Below are positions 27,431 through 36,000 of a stretch of DNA of 64,000 nt, piece by piece; positions within the stretch are counted from its first letter, which is position 1; each line of letters begins with the position of its first letter. The stretch is from positions 1 through 64,000 of the forward strand of contig CBDCIT010000040.1 in NCBI GenBank assembly GCA_965217615.1. The letters run 5' to 3'. The notes under the pieces are model-generated. The model did not search any database and was not told the origin of the DNA. It saw only the letters and a list, made by a program, of their open reading frames with translations. This DNA is from CAVOAK01 sp965217615 (GTDB taxonomy: Bacteria; Pseudomonadota; Alphaproteobacteria; UBA8366; CAVOAK01). The translations under genes were made by a program, and so were the position numbers.

Positions 27431-28312
27431 TTAGCGATTGAGGGTGCGTTTCCAGTCCCGTCGCAGGGGCCGGAGCCAGACATCCTTTTTCGGCTTGTCG
27501 TACTGCCTGTCCCGGTCGTAGCGCCCGCGCCCCTGGGTGGCGCCGACATGGATCCAGCCCGATGCCCTGTAGACCGCGCCGGTATATCGCGGGGTCTCTA
27601 CGAAAGTCTCGATGAGCACGGGCGTGGTGTTGTAGCGCTCGGTCCAGTCGTCGGGCAGGCGCTGGCGGATGAGGGCGAGGATGTGCGAACCCAGGTTGGG
27701 GATCTTGATCCAGGGCAGGATCAGGAACCTCGGGTTGTCGACCACGAAGGGAAGGTTCTTCTCGCGCAGTTGCCGTGTCCATCTGATGAAGGTGTCGCGC
27801 GGGGCAAGCTTCCACGCGGCGGTGGAGAAGCCGAGCATGGCGAGTGGCCAGCCGTTTCGGTCATGGACGGCATAGCGCATCTGGGCGCCGACCAGGGTCT
27901 TGTATCCGAGATAGTGGTAGCGGGCGACGAACTCGTTCCAGAGCTTGCTCTCCCGGGTGCCGCGCACGACGGGGCGCAGGTCGAGCGGACGGATCTCGTC
28001 GAGGGTTGTCGGGGCCGGGAACAGCGGCGGTTCGGTGTCCGGCCCGAAGACGATCGGCCCGGGCCGGTTCTGCCGTCCCTGCGGCGCCGGCAGGGCGATC
28101 AGGCCGTCCCTGTGCATGGCCAGCATGGTGACCCTGGCCATCATGTCCTTGAGGCCGCCGTCGGGCTTGAACCAGCCGATGCGCCGGCAGAACTCCTTCG
28201 ACAGCATATGGCGGTTCAACGGCGGCGGCCCGGCGATCAGCGCGCGCAGCAGCGCCATTTCCCCGGCGGTGAAGTCGCGGCCGTAATAACGGCACCCGAT
28301 CGCGCCGGTCAC
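27431..28312 (-). CDS. DruA-like (DUF4338) protein carried by the IS66-family element
   Basis: 293 residues from the GTG at 28312, chosen because it shares GTGA with the transposase stop (28309-28311), so the two genes are translationally coupled; an ATG 54 bases further upstream would overlap more. The DUF4338 signature is clear: LWNEFVARYHYLGYKTLVGA followed by QMRYAVHDRNGWPLAMLGFS, then FVVDNPRFLILPWIKIPNLG and the C-terminal VLIETFVETPRYTGAVYRAS and GWIHVGATQGRGR segments. DUF4338 is the domain of DruA from Druantia anti-phage systems; biochemical role here is unknown. It is intact although its transposase is broken, and lies 59 bases inside the element end. Confidence 0.85.
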   Translation of the reverse strand: MTGAIGCRYYGRDFTAGEMALLRALIAGPPPLNRHMLSKEFCRRIGWFKPDGGLKDMMARVTMLAMHRDGLIALPAPQGRQNRPGPIVFGPDTEPPLFPAPTTLDEIRPLDLRPVVRGTRESKLWNEFVARYHYLGYKTLVGAQMRYAVHDRNGWPLAMLGFSTAAWKLAPRDTFIRWTRQLREKNLPFVVDNPRFLILPWIKIPNLGSHILALIRQRLPDDWTERYNTTPVLIETFVETPRYTGAVYRASGWIHVGATQGRGRYDRDRQYDKPKKDVWLRPLRRDWKRTLNR

Positions 28313-29521
28313 GCCGGCGCCATGAGTTCGCGCCTGCGCTCCTCGCTCATCGACCATGGCAGCCACGACGACAGGTCGCCCGGCGGTTTACGATCGTTCT
28401 CCGCGCACGCTGCGAGCCACGCGTCCAGCCAGCTCAGGATGTCGATGCCATTCATCGAGAGCGTGCCCACCACCGAGTACATGATCGCCGTGAACCTGGC
28501 GCCGTCCTCGCTGTCGGAACCGAACGACAGCCGTCGCCCTATGGCCGGACCTTGTAAAACTCTTTCGGCGCGATTGTTATCCAGAGGCACCTGCGGGCGG
28601 TCGACGAACACGCTCAGCCCTTCGCGATGGTTCAGCAGCGAACGCAGCGCCTTGCCCTCGCGCGCCGGGTCCGGCAGGCCGGCAAGCTCCAGTTCGGCCT
28701 GCGCGAACAGGCCGTCGAGCGCCTCCTTCAACGCGCCCTGCGCCGCGTCGAACGCCGGCGTCTGGCGCTCGATCCCGGGGTCGTAATGAGCCAGCCTCGC
28801 CTCGTTCAGGCGGTAGATCGACGCGATCCGCTCGATCCATCCCTGGCACCAGTCCGTCAGTCTCACCTGGCCGGCCGCGCACTCGACAAAATCGCGGCGC
28901 ATATGTGACCAACAGAATGCAAGGGTCACCTTGCCCTCGCGAAGGCGAGCGAGTCGCTTGTAGGCGCTATAGCGGTCGCAGACGATGACCGTATCGAGGA
29001 GGTCTTCGGCGAATAGCTTCCCGGCGGCCTCGGCACTGCGGCTCGGATCGATGTGGAAGTAGACCGCGTCGCTGCTCACCGAGGCCCACAGCCAGGCACG
29101 GCTCGACCGGTCTTCCCCGCGAAGCTCCTGGACGCGCCAACCGGTCTCGTCGGCATGGCGCAGCACCGCCTTGTTCTGGTGCGCAAGGATCGCTGCGGCC
29201 AGCGGCTCGAACAGCGGCACGAACCGCTTCAGGCTGTCGGCCAGGGTCCCCGGCGAGACCGGCAGCCCCTGGCTGGAGAACCACGCGGCAACCCGGTGCA
29301 GGGGGCGGAAGCAGGCACAGTGCTCGAACAGGAAGCGCGCCCAGAAGCTGGTCCCGTAGAGCGTCCTGGGGAACAGCCGCGGCACCGGGCGCGCCGAGAC
29401 TTCCATGGGCGACGACGCGCACTCGCAGGCCCTGCGCCAGCGCGACCGGCGGATCACCCGCTTGTGGGCCTTGACCTCGATCTCGACGAGGGTGGATTCC
29501 TCGGCGCCGTTCGGCGCATAG

Positions 29522-30965
29522 CAGCCCGTTGATTAAGTCGGCGCCGTCTGATTCTCTGGTTCCCTGATTTGCAGGGGGATTTGCCGATGGCGATGGGACG
29601 GCAGAAGGCTGGTCAGGGGGACCTGATGGTGAGCTGGTCGGAGATGCCGCGCTCTCCGGGTCATGTGTTTTATGACCGCTTGCAGTCGGTGCTGATCGAG
29701 GGCGGCTTCGACGCCTTTGCCGAGGCGAGCTGCCGGCCTTATTACGCGGCCCGGATGGGCGCGCCCTCGGTGCCGCCCGGGCGCTATTTCCGGATGCACC
29801 TGGTGGGCTACTTCGAGGGCATCGACAGCGAGCGCGGTCTGGAGTGGCGCTGCTCGGACTCGCTTTCGCTGCGGGCGTTCCTGCGACTGGGGAGCCGTGA
29901 TCGGGTACCGGACCATTCCTGGCTGTCACGGAGCCGCACGCGCCTGCCCCATGAAGTCCACGCGGCGGTCTTCGACTGGGTTCTGGTGCTGATCGCCGAG
30001 GCGGGGCTGATCAAGGGCGAGCGCATCGGCGTCGATGCCTCGACCATGGAGGCCAACGCGGCGCTGCGGAACATCGTGCGGCGCGCCAACGGCGAAGGCT
30101 ACCGGGAGATGCTGGAGCGCCTGGCCCGGGAAAGCGGCGTCGAGACACCCACGGCCGAGGACCTGGCGCGTCTGGAGCGGAAGCGCAAGGGCAAGAAGCT
30201 TTCCAACACGGATTGGGTTTCGAAGAGCGACCCCGAGGCCAAGATCGCCAAGATGAAGGACGGCACGACGCATCTGGCCTACAAGCCCGAGCACGCGGTG
30301 GATCTGGACACCGGCGCGGTGGTGGCGGCCGAGCTGCACCCGGCCGATGAGGGCGACACCACGACGCTTTCCAAGACCCTGGCGAAGGCCGAGGCAAACC
30401 TCGGGGCGGTGGATGCGGCACCGACGGCGGAGGACCCGGCCGAATGCGTCGCCGACAAAGGTTATCACTCACGGGCGGTCTTGAGGGCTCTGGACGACAG
30501 TCCCTGGAAGACCCGGATCGCGGCGCCCAAGCAGACCGGCTTTTCGCGCTGGCACGGTGATGAGGCGGCGCGGCGCGCGGTCACCAACAACCGTGCGCGG
30601 CTCAAGTCCGGGGTCGCCCGCGAGGCCTTCAAGCTGCGCGCCGAGATCGTCGAGCGCTGCTTTGCCCACAACCTCGATCGTGGCGGCATGCGACGAACCT
30701 GGCTGCGCGGGCGAGAGAATGTGCACAAGCGATACCTGCTCCACGTCGCCGGCCACAATCTATCGTTACTGATGCGCCAGCTCATCGGCGCCGGCACCCC
30801 GCGGGAGGCCGTGGCGGGCGGATATGGCGGTATTTTCGTTCTGCTCACGCCCACCGGGGCCATGCTGGTGGCACGGGGGGTTTCGCAAAGCGGCCAGTCG
30901 GCTTTCGCCGCCGCATTCCTCATCTGGGGGTGAGAGCCGGAAAAAGCCACTTAATCAACGGGCTG
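29522..30965 (+). mobile_element. IS1182-like insertion sequence, copy B (intact)
   Basis: 1444 bp with ends CAGCCCGTTGATTAAGT, flanked by ATAG at 29518-29521 and 30966-30969. It lies inside the IS66-family transposase gene; on excision the gene reads CGRCGQPYAPNGAEES in frame. Confidence 0.95.
29587..30933 (+). CDS. IS1182-like transposase
   Basis: 448 residues from the ATG at 29587 (AGGGGG about 12 bases before). The N-terminal DUF772-like domain has YFRMHLVGYFEGIDSERGLE. The DDE triad is Asp in GERIGVDASTMEAN, Asp in CVADKGYHSRAV and Glu in AEIVERCFAHNL. It appears intact and could supply transposase for all copies. Confidence 0.92.
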   Translation: MAMGRQKAGQGDLMVSWSEMPRSPGHVFYDRLQSVLIEGGFDAFAEASCRPYYAARMGAPSVPPGRYFRMHLVGYFEGIDSERGLEWRCSDSLSLRAFLRLGSRDRVPDHSWLSRSRTRLPHEVHAAVFDWVLVLIAEAGLIKGERIGVDASTMEANAALRNIVRRANGEGYREMLERLARESGVETPTAEDLARLERKRKGKKLSNTDWVSKSDPEAKIAKMKDGTTHLAYKPEHAVDLDTGAVVAAELHPADEGDTTTLSKTLAKAEANLGAVDAAPTAEDPAECVADKGYHSRAVLRALDDSPWKTRIAAPKQTGFSRWHGDEAARRAVTNNRARLKSGVAREAFKLRAEIVERCFAHNLDRGGMRRTWLRGRENVHKRYLLHVAGHNLSLLMRQLIGAGTPREAVAGGYGGIFVLLTPTGAMLVARGVSQSGQSAFAAAFLIWG

Positions 30966-32231
30966 ATAGGGCTGCCCGCACCGTCCGCAGACGCACGCAT
31001 CCGGCGGCGGGTTGTACTCTTCGGTTCGCTCCTCGAGCCCGGGCCGCTGGGTGCGGCCGTGGCCGGGCGCGCCGTGCTGCTGGCCGCGCTTACGCTCCGA
31101 GCGCGGTTTGTCCTGCTGCTCGCTCTTGCGGCCGTAGAGCGCTCTCGACAGCACCGCTCCGGTCGCGCGAAGCCTCTCAAGCTGGGCTTCCAGCGTCTCG
31201 ATCCGGTTCCGTGACGTCTTCGCGCCCTTGCGCAGCCGGGCGTTCTCCCGGGACAGCGACTTGATCGTGGCCTTCTGGCGCCGCGACCTTCGCAGGGCCC
31301 TGCGGAGATCGGCGTCTGCAACGGACAGCGACTTCGACAACGTCTTCCCGACCGCTCGAAGCCCGGCAAGCTCGGACTCGAGTGCCTTCCTGATCGCGCG
31401 AAGTTTGGCAGGCTGAACCTCCAGCGCCGCTTTCCGGGTCTCCAACTTCCGCACGGTCCTGTGCAGCCGGGCATTCTCCTTGCGCAGCGTGTTGAGCGTC
31501 GTCTTCTGGCGCCGCGATCGCCTCAACGCCGCGCGCAGTTGAGTGGCCTCGTCGCACGGAAGCTTCGACAGCGTCGCCCCGGCCGCCCGGAGCTTGACGA
31601 GCCGGGCCTTCAACTTCTCCTTCCCGGCCTTGGACACCTCCAGGGCATGGCGCAGCCAGAAAACCTCGTCGGACAGCGACCGGGCACGGGCCTCGCTGTG
31701 GCCCAATATCCTCAGTGCGCCGTGGAAAGGTGCGTTTTCCTGGTGGGTGCGAACCCCACCCAACAATTGTCGCTTTCGGTTGGTAGCAGCCAGGGCGGCC
31801 TACGGAGGTAACGATGTAGACCGAAGCACTCTGGTGACAAAGGGCTGTGTTGAGCAGTTTAGCGACCATGCAGGCGTGTGCCAGGCTAACTGGCAGAGGA
31901 TAGCCGGTGAGAGTCCGGTAGGGAGTAGAGGTTAACCACCACTCTCGCCCCGAGTCATGCGCCGGTCGTCGCGAGGCGGCAGGTGAAGCGTTGACAGGGG
32001 TGCGGATGGGCAGGGCAACGGAGCATCGAAAGGTTGCTTGTCTGGAGAGCCGAGACTGTGCCTGCGGTCGAAGGCAACACCGACATCACCGACATGGTGA
32101 GGGGATGTTGGGCTCCACGGTGTCGAAGAACCCATGCACGTTCGTACGTCCTCATTGCCGGGACCTGGGAGGTCTCCATTTTGCCCCGAAGTCGTAACGG
32201 GGCCGCAAAGGAAAGGATGTATCCGTAACCG

Positions 32232-34055
32232 ATGACGCACGGAATGGAGAAGTCGGATGAGGGAATAGTACCGATGAAAGCGACGAACAAGGGCGCGCAA
32301 GCGCCTGCGGAGTCGCCGGAGGGAAGTGCCTCAACCAAGGGGAATCCGCGAGATCAAAGCACGTGCCGGACGCAGTGTCGGGAAAGCGTGTCACAGGCGG
32401 TCGCGTGGATACGGCAGGCTGTAACGAGGAAACCGCAGGAGAAACTCACTGCGCTGCTACACCATGTCACGATAGATGCCCTGACGTGGGCGTTCTTCGA
32501 GTTGAAGAAGGACGCCTCGCCGGGGGTGGATGGGATGACGTGGGGAGAGTACGAGGAAGGGCTGGAAGAGCGGCTGCTCGACCTTCACGGACGCGTGCAC
32601 TCGGGAGCGTATCGGGCGCGGCCATCCCGGCGGGTCGAAATACCCAAACCGGATGGCGGGACACGACCGCTCGGCATTGCCGCACTGGAAGACAAGATTG
32701 TCCAGAAAGCGGTGGTGGAAGTTATCCTGACGCCAATTTACGAGCCGGATTTTCTCGGGTTCAGCTACGGGTTCCGACCGGGGCGTGGGGCGCACGACGC
32801 GCTTGATGCTCTGGCCTTCGGGATAGAACGGCGCAAGGTCAACTGGATAGTGGACTGTGACATCCGCGGATTTTTCGACAATGTCTCTCGGGACTGGCTG
32901 GTCCGGTTTCTTGAGGATCGCATCGGAGACAAGCGGGTCATCAGGCTGATCGCCAAATGGCTGAATGCCGGCGTCATGGAAGATGGCGAGTGGCGGGATA
33001 ACTTGCGAGGAACGCCTCAGGGCGCGGTGGCTTCACCGATTCTCGCGAACATCTACCTGCACTACGTCCTCGACCTCTGGTTCCAGAAGAAATGGCGCAC
33101 CCGTGTGGCCACGGGGGCAACAATCATCGTGCGGTATGCCGATGACTTCGTGGTCGGGTTCCAACGCAAACAGGACGCGGAGCGGTTTCTCCACGATCTC
33201 AAGGAAAGGCTGGGCCAGTTTGAGCTTGAGCTGCATCCAGACAAGACCCGACTCATCGAGTTTGGCAGGTTCGCGATGGCGGACCGCCGGGCACGAGGGG
33301 AACGGCGACCGGAGACCTTCGAGTTCCTTGGATTCACGCACTATTGCCGGAAGAAGAGGAACGGGAAATTCGGACTGGGGCGCAAGCCGATAGCGAAGCG
33401 GGTCACGCGGACCCTGAATCGGATCAAAGGGGAGCTCCGTAGGCGGATGCACGAAGATGTCCACGAAACCGCGCGCTGGCTGGGTCAGGTGGTCAATGAC
33501 TTCTGTGCGGAGATCGTTTCCTATGCAGATGACTTCTGTGTTCTCGGCAAGGCCCCGGCGGCAGACATGCTGCTGGCGGTTACCCGGCTCATGGAAGGGC
33601 TGAAGCTGACGGTCAACGAGCAGAAGACCCGATGCCTGCAATGCCCAAGGGAACCAATGGCGTTCCTCGGCTACCGGTTCGGATGGAACTACCGCCGGAA
33701 CGGAGGCGACGCCTATATCGGCAATCGACCGAGCAAGGTGAGCGTTCAGGGCATCTGCCGTAAAATCAGTGAGCAAACCGAACGACGCTATGGGCTGCAG
33801 GATCCTGAATGGATGGTCAGCAAGCTCAACCGGATGATATCCGGATGGGCGCAGTACTTCCAGTTAGGGCAGGTCAGCCCCGCCTATGCGGCGGTCGATG
33901 CACACGCGACGAAGCGGCTGCGACAGTGGCTCTGTCGGAAGCACAAGGTCAGGAACGGAAAGTACGTGCGCTTTCCGGACGATCGACTGTGGGAACACTA
34001 TGGCCTTACCTGCCTTGCGCCGAGGACCAGGGGCTTTCCGTGGGCGAAGGCATGA
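32232..34055 (+). CDS. Group II intron reverse transcriptase/maturase, chimeric with two YADDF motifs
   Basis: 607 residues. Reverse transcriptase blocks run from KDASPGVDGMTWGEYEEG and IPKPDGGTRPLGIAALEDKI through FSYGFRPGRGAHDAL, then RYADDFVVGF (Tyr302). After a stretch ending RRRMHEDVHETARWLGQVV typical of one intron lineage, the sequence restarts with SYADDFCVLGK (Tyr431) and KLTVNEQKTRCL, typical of another lineage. It then continues into a maturase domain (SKLNRMISGWAQYFQLGQVS) and ends TRGFPWAKA. It therefore looks like the N-terminal part of one protein fused in frame to the C-terminal part of another, with the palm motif duplicated. No HNH endonuclease domain. Whether it is active is unknown. 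Confidence 0.9.
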   Translation: MTHGMEKSDEGIVPMKATNKGAQAPAESPEGSASTKGNPRDQSTCRTQCRESVSQAVAWIRQAVTRKPQEKLTALLHHVTIDALTWAFFELKKDASPGVDGMTWGEYEEGLEERLLDLHGRVHSGAYRARPSRRVEIPKPDGGTRPLGIAALEDKIVQKAVVEVILTPIYEPDFLGFSYGFRPGRGAHDALDALAFGIERRKVNWIVDCDIRGFFDNVSRDWLVRFLEDRIGDKRVIRLIAKWLNAGVMEDGEWRDNLRGTPQGAVASPILANIYLHYVLDLWFQKKWRTRVATGATIIVRYADDFVVGFQRKQDAERFLHDLKERLGQFELELHPDKTRLIEFGRFAMADRRARGERRPETFEFLGFTHYCRKKRNGKFGLGRKPIAKRVTRTLNRIKGELRRRMHEDVHETARWLGQVVNDFCAEIVSYADDFCVLGKAPAADMLLAVTRLMEGLKLTVNEQKTRCLQCPREPMAFLGYRFGWNYRRNGGDAYIGNRPSKVSVQGICRKISEQTERRYGLQDPEWMVSKLNRMISGWAQYFQLGQVSPAYAAVDAHATKRLRQWLCRKHKVRNGKYVRFPDDRLWEHYGLTCLAPRTRGFPWAKA

Positions 34056-34064
34056 TCTCGTCGG

Positions 34065-34098
34065 AAAGCCGGATGCCTGAGATAGGCATGTCCGGTTT
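34065..34098 (+). ncRNA. Group II intron domain V
   Basis: A 34-nt hairpin beginning AAAGCCGGATGCC and ending GGCATGTCCGGTTT, with the AGC-type catalytic triad region, the fixed 34-nt size and the short loop TGAGATA of domain V. It follows the reverse transcriptase stop by 10 bases. Confidence 0.8.
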
Positions 34099-35562
34099 GA
34101 TGAGCGGGGGTGAGTGAAACGTGGCTATGGTTGAGGCGGAGGCACCGGCACCTGGCGAAAGCCGTCGGCAAACAGCGACTCCCTTGATCTACGGCAGGGC
34201 GCGCCTCCCCTCGACTCTACCCTCCCGAGGGAGCCGAAGGGACTCGCTGGACAGCTTCCTGGCGGTCTCCCTGATGCTCTCCGTCCTCTGCTTCTCCTGG
34301 CCGAGGCGGTTGTTCAGCTGGAGGATCCGCTTGTCCCGCCGGACCACCTCATTGTTGAGCCGGGTGATCTCCTTGCGTAGCGTCCTGATGGTGTCTTTCT
34401 GATCCGGAGATCGCTCCAGGGCGGTGCGCCGCCGACGGGTCTCCGCGGGCCGCGGGCGGATCGTGCCCTGTCGGGCCTCCGGTGCGACCAGAGCCTTGCG
34501 CAGTCGTGCGATTTCCTTACGCAGCGCCTCGATCTTGCTGCTCTCATTCGACTCGATGCCGGCTTCGAAGAGGAGCGTCTCCAGGCGCGCCACCTCGGCC
34601 TGCAAGGAAGGCACATCCCTTGCCGCGCGGCGAGCTTCCTTCGTCTCCTCGACGGCCTCGCTCAACCTGCCCCGGCAAGCTTTGAACCGCGACTTCCACG
34701 CACCGGCATCGGTACGCGAGGCCACTTCCGCCCAGCGTAGCTCTTCCGCGTGCGCTTCGGCCGCGTCTGCCCGCGCCCGTTCCCGCTCACACTGTGACCG
34801 CCAGCCGCGCGGCGCGCGCTCCGGCACCGACACGGGGGACGACCGGACCCCGCCATTACCCTCGGCCAGCGTCAGGTCGGTGCCAAAATCCTCGTCCAGA
34901 ACCGCCATGCGCACGACGATAGCGCATGGCAAATTGCGTTACCAGCAGAAAGACAGCCCCTTGTGGGGCTTCGCCTCAACGCGGGAGATGCGCCTGACGA
35001 CACCCATTCCACGGCCTGAACGAACACTTACCCCGGCCGAATGCGTCGCCGACAAAGGTTATCACTCACGGGCGGTCTTGAGGGCTCTGGACGACAGTCC
35101 CTGGAAGACCCGGATCGCGGCGCCCAAGCAGACCGGCTTTTCGCGCTGGCACGGTGATGAGGCGGCGCGGCGCGCGGTCACCAACAACCGTGCGCGGCTC
35201 AAGTCCGGGGTCGCCCGCGAGGCCTTCAAGCTGCGCGCCGAGATCGTCGAGCGCTGCTTTGCCCACAACCTCGATCGTGGCGGCATGCGACGAACCTGGC
35301 TGCGCGGGCGAGAGAATGTGCACAAGCGATACCTGCTCCACGTCGCCGGCCACAATCTATCGTTACTGATGCGCCAGCTCATCGGCGCCGGCACCCCGCG
35401 GGAGGCCGTGGCGGGCGGATATGGCGGTATTTTCGTTCTGCTCACGCCCACCGGGGCCATGCTGGTGGCACGGGGGGGTTCGCAAAGCGGCCAGTCGGCT
35501 TTCGCCGCCGCATTCTTCATCTGGGGGTGAGAGCCGGAAAAAGCCACTTAATCAACGGGCTG

Positions 35563-35945
35563 GTGAGCCTGTTGTCACGCTTGCGCGCAAAGTGGGCCTC
35601 TCGCGAAGTGCCGTCCTGGAGCGGCTGGTCCGGCTCGAACGCGATCAAATCATCACCGGCTATACTGTGCGCCTTGGCAAGTCGGTCGAGCGGGCGCCCG
35701 TGTCGGCGTACCTCTTCCTTTATCTCGATGGACCGATTTGCGAGCGTGTGGCGCCGGTTATCGCAAGAATTCCCGAGGTCAAGAAAAGCCAGTCCGTCGG
35801 TGGAGAGATCGACATGATCCTCCTAGTTGAAACCAACGATCTTCATGGCTGGAACGACGTGCGGAACCAGGTCGAATCCGTAAGCGGCGTTCGCAAGGTG
35901 CAGACCGGTATTATTCTCGCGGACAGGTTCGACCGCACGCATTAG
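35563..35945 (+). pseudogene. Lrp/AsnC-family regulator, N-terminus lost to IS1182-like copy A
   Basis: About 126 residues remain. The fragment begins in the helix-turn-helix (VTLARKVGLSRSAVLERLVR, LERDQIITGYTVRLG) and continues through the ligand-binding RAM domain to the stop (VRKVQTGIILADRFDRTH). The first ~25 residues and the promoter are replaced by the right end of the IS. Translation could only start inside the IS. Lrp/AsnC proteins sense amino acids, so a former role near the amino-acid permease fragment is possible. Confidence 0.85.
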
Positions 35946-36000
35946 TATTCTCGCGCGCTTTCAACGTTGGATTCCATTGGACTCCCAGCTTTCGGCTGGA

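Larger units (their letters stand above)
31730..34192 (+). mobile_element. Group II intron inserted antisense in the IS66-family transposase gene
   Basis: The 5' end GTGCG at 31730, a structured leader up to 32231, an intron-encoded reverse transcriptase, a 34-nt domain V hairpin at 34065-34098, and a 3' end CTAC at 34192 give a complete mobile intron of about 2463 bp. Boundaries may be off by one base, since 2464 bp must be removed to restore the transposase frame. The intron is on the plus strand whereas the interrupted gene is on the minus strand. Confidence 0.82.
28309..34908 (-). pseudogene. IS66-family transposase with long coiled-coil N-terminus, broken twice
   Basis: Three pieces form one gene read leftwards. 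34908-34193 is charged coiled coil (from MAVLDEDFGTDL). 31728-30970 is more coiled coil, with heptad-like LRRALRRSRRQKATIKSLSR repeats, and the cysteine motif CVCGRCGQPY. 29521-28309 is the DDE_Tnp_IS66 domain with LRHADETGWRV, VIVCDRYSAYKRL and PLDNNRAERVLQG. Removing copy B plus ATAG and 2464 bp for the intron gives one 895-codon frame, long for IS66 because of the coiled coil. The intron lies antisense to this gene, so it cannot be spliced from its mRNA. Confidence 0.85.
27372..35031 (-). mobile_element. IS66-family element carrying a DruA-like gene, with two later insertions
   Basis: Perfect 26-bp terminal inverted repeats, beginning GTAAGTGTTCGTTCAGG at 27372 and reading the same on the minus strand from 35031. 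Flanked by the 8-bp direct repeat CCCGGCCG (27364-27371 and 35032-35039), the duplication size of IS66. Total 7660 bp, of which about 3.75 kb is its own: a tnpC-type transposase gene and a DUF4338 gene, no tnpA or tnpB. The rest is IS1182-like copy B and a group II intron. Lack of tnpA/tnpB is known for the ISBst12-type branch of IS66. Confidence 0.9.
26516..35530 (+). pseudogene. IS1182-like transposase, split by the IS66-family element
   Basis: Codons before 27371 and after 35040 join to a 448-residue transposase identical in layout to copies B and C: WSEMPRSPGHVFYDRLQSVL at the N-terminus, catalytic Asp in GERIGVDASTMEAN, Asp in CVADKGYHSRAV and Glu in AEIVERCFAHNL. The 7.66-kb insertion falls between the first and second catalytic Asp, so this copy is inactive. 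Confidence 0.9.
26451..35562 (+). mobile_element. IS1182-like insertion sequence copy A, interrupted by an IS66-family element
   Basis: The two outer parts (26451-27371 and 35040-35562) total 1444 bp, the same length as copies B and C. The ends are inverted repeats beginning CAGCCCGTTGATTAAGT. Flanks are ATAG on the left and GTGA on the right, so there is no target duplication, unlike copies B (ATAG) and C (CTAA). The family name rests on transposase resemblance and 4-bp duplications and is less sure than the element boundaries. Confidence 0.88.

Noticed and set aside
26498..28786. 762-residue frame running from the IS1182-like transposase into the IS66 element
   Set aside because: After 27371 it is the antisense of the DUF4338 and tnpC genes, an accidental fusion.
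27431..31766. A complete Druantia defence operon
   Set aside because: Only the DruA-like gene is present; no DruE-type helicase or other Druantia gene is found in the window.
34424..35530. Long plus-strand frame joining the IS66 end to the IS1182-like transposase tail
   Set aside because: Only the part after 35040 is coding; the upstream part is antisense to the coiled-coil transposase gene.
35421..35562. Possible longer N-terminus of the AsnC regulator
   Set aside because: The extra residues are an out-of-frame reading of the IS1182-like transposase end.
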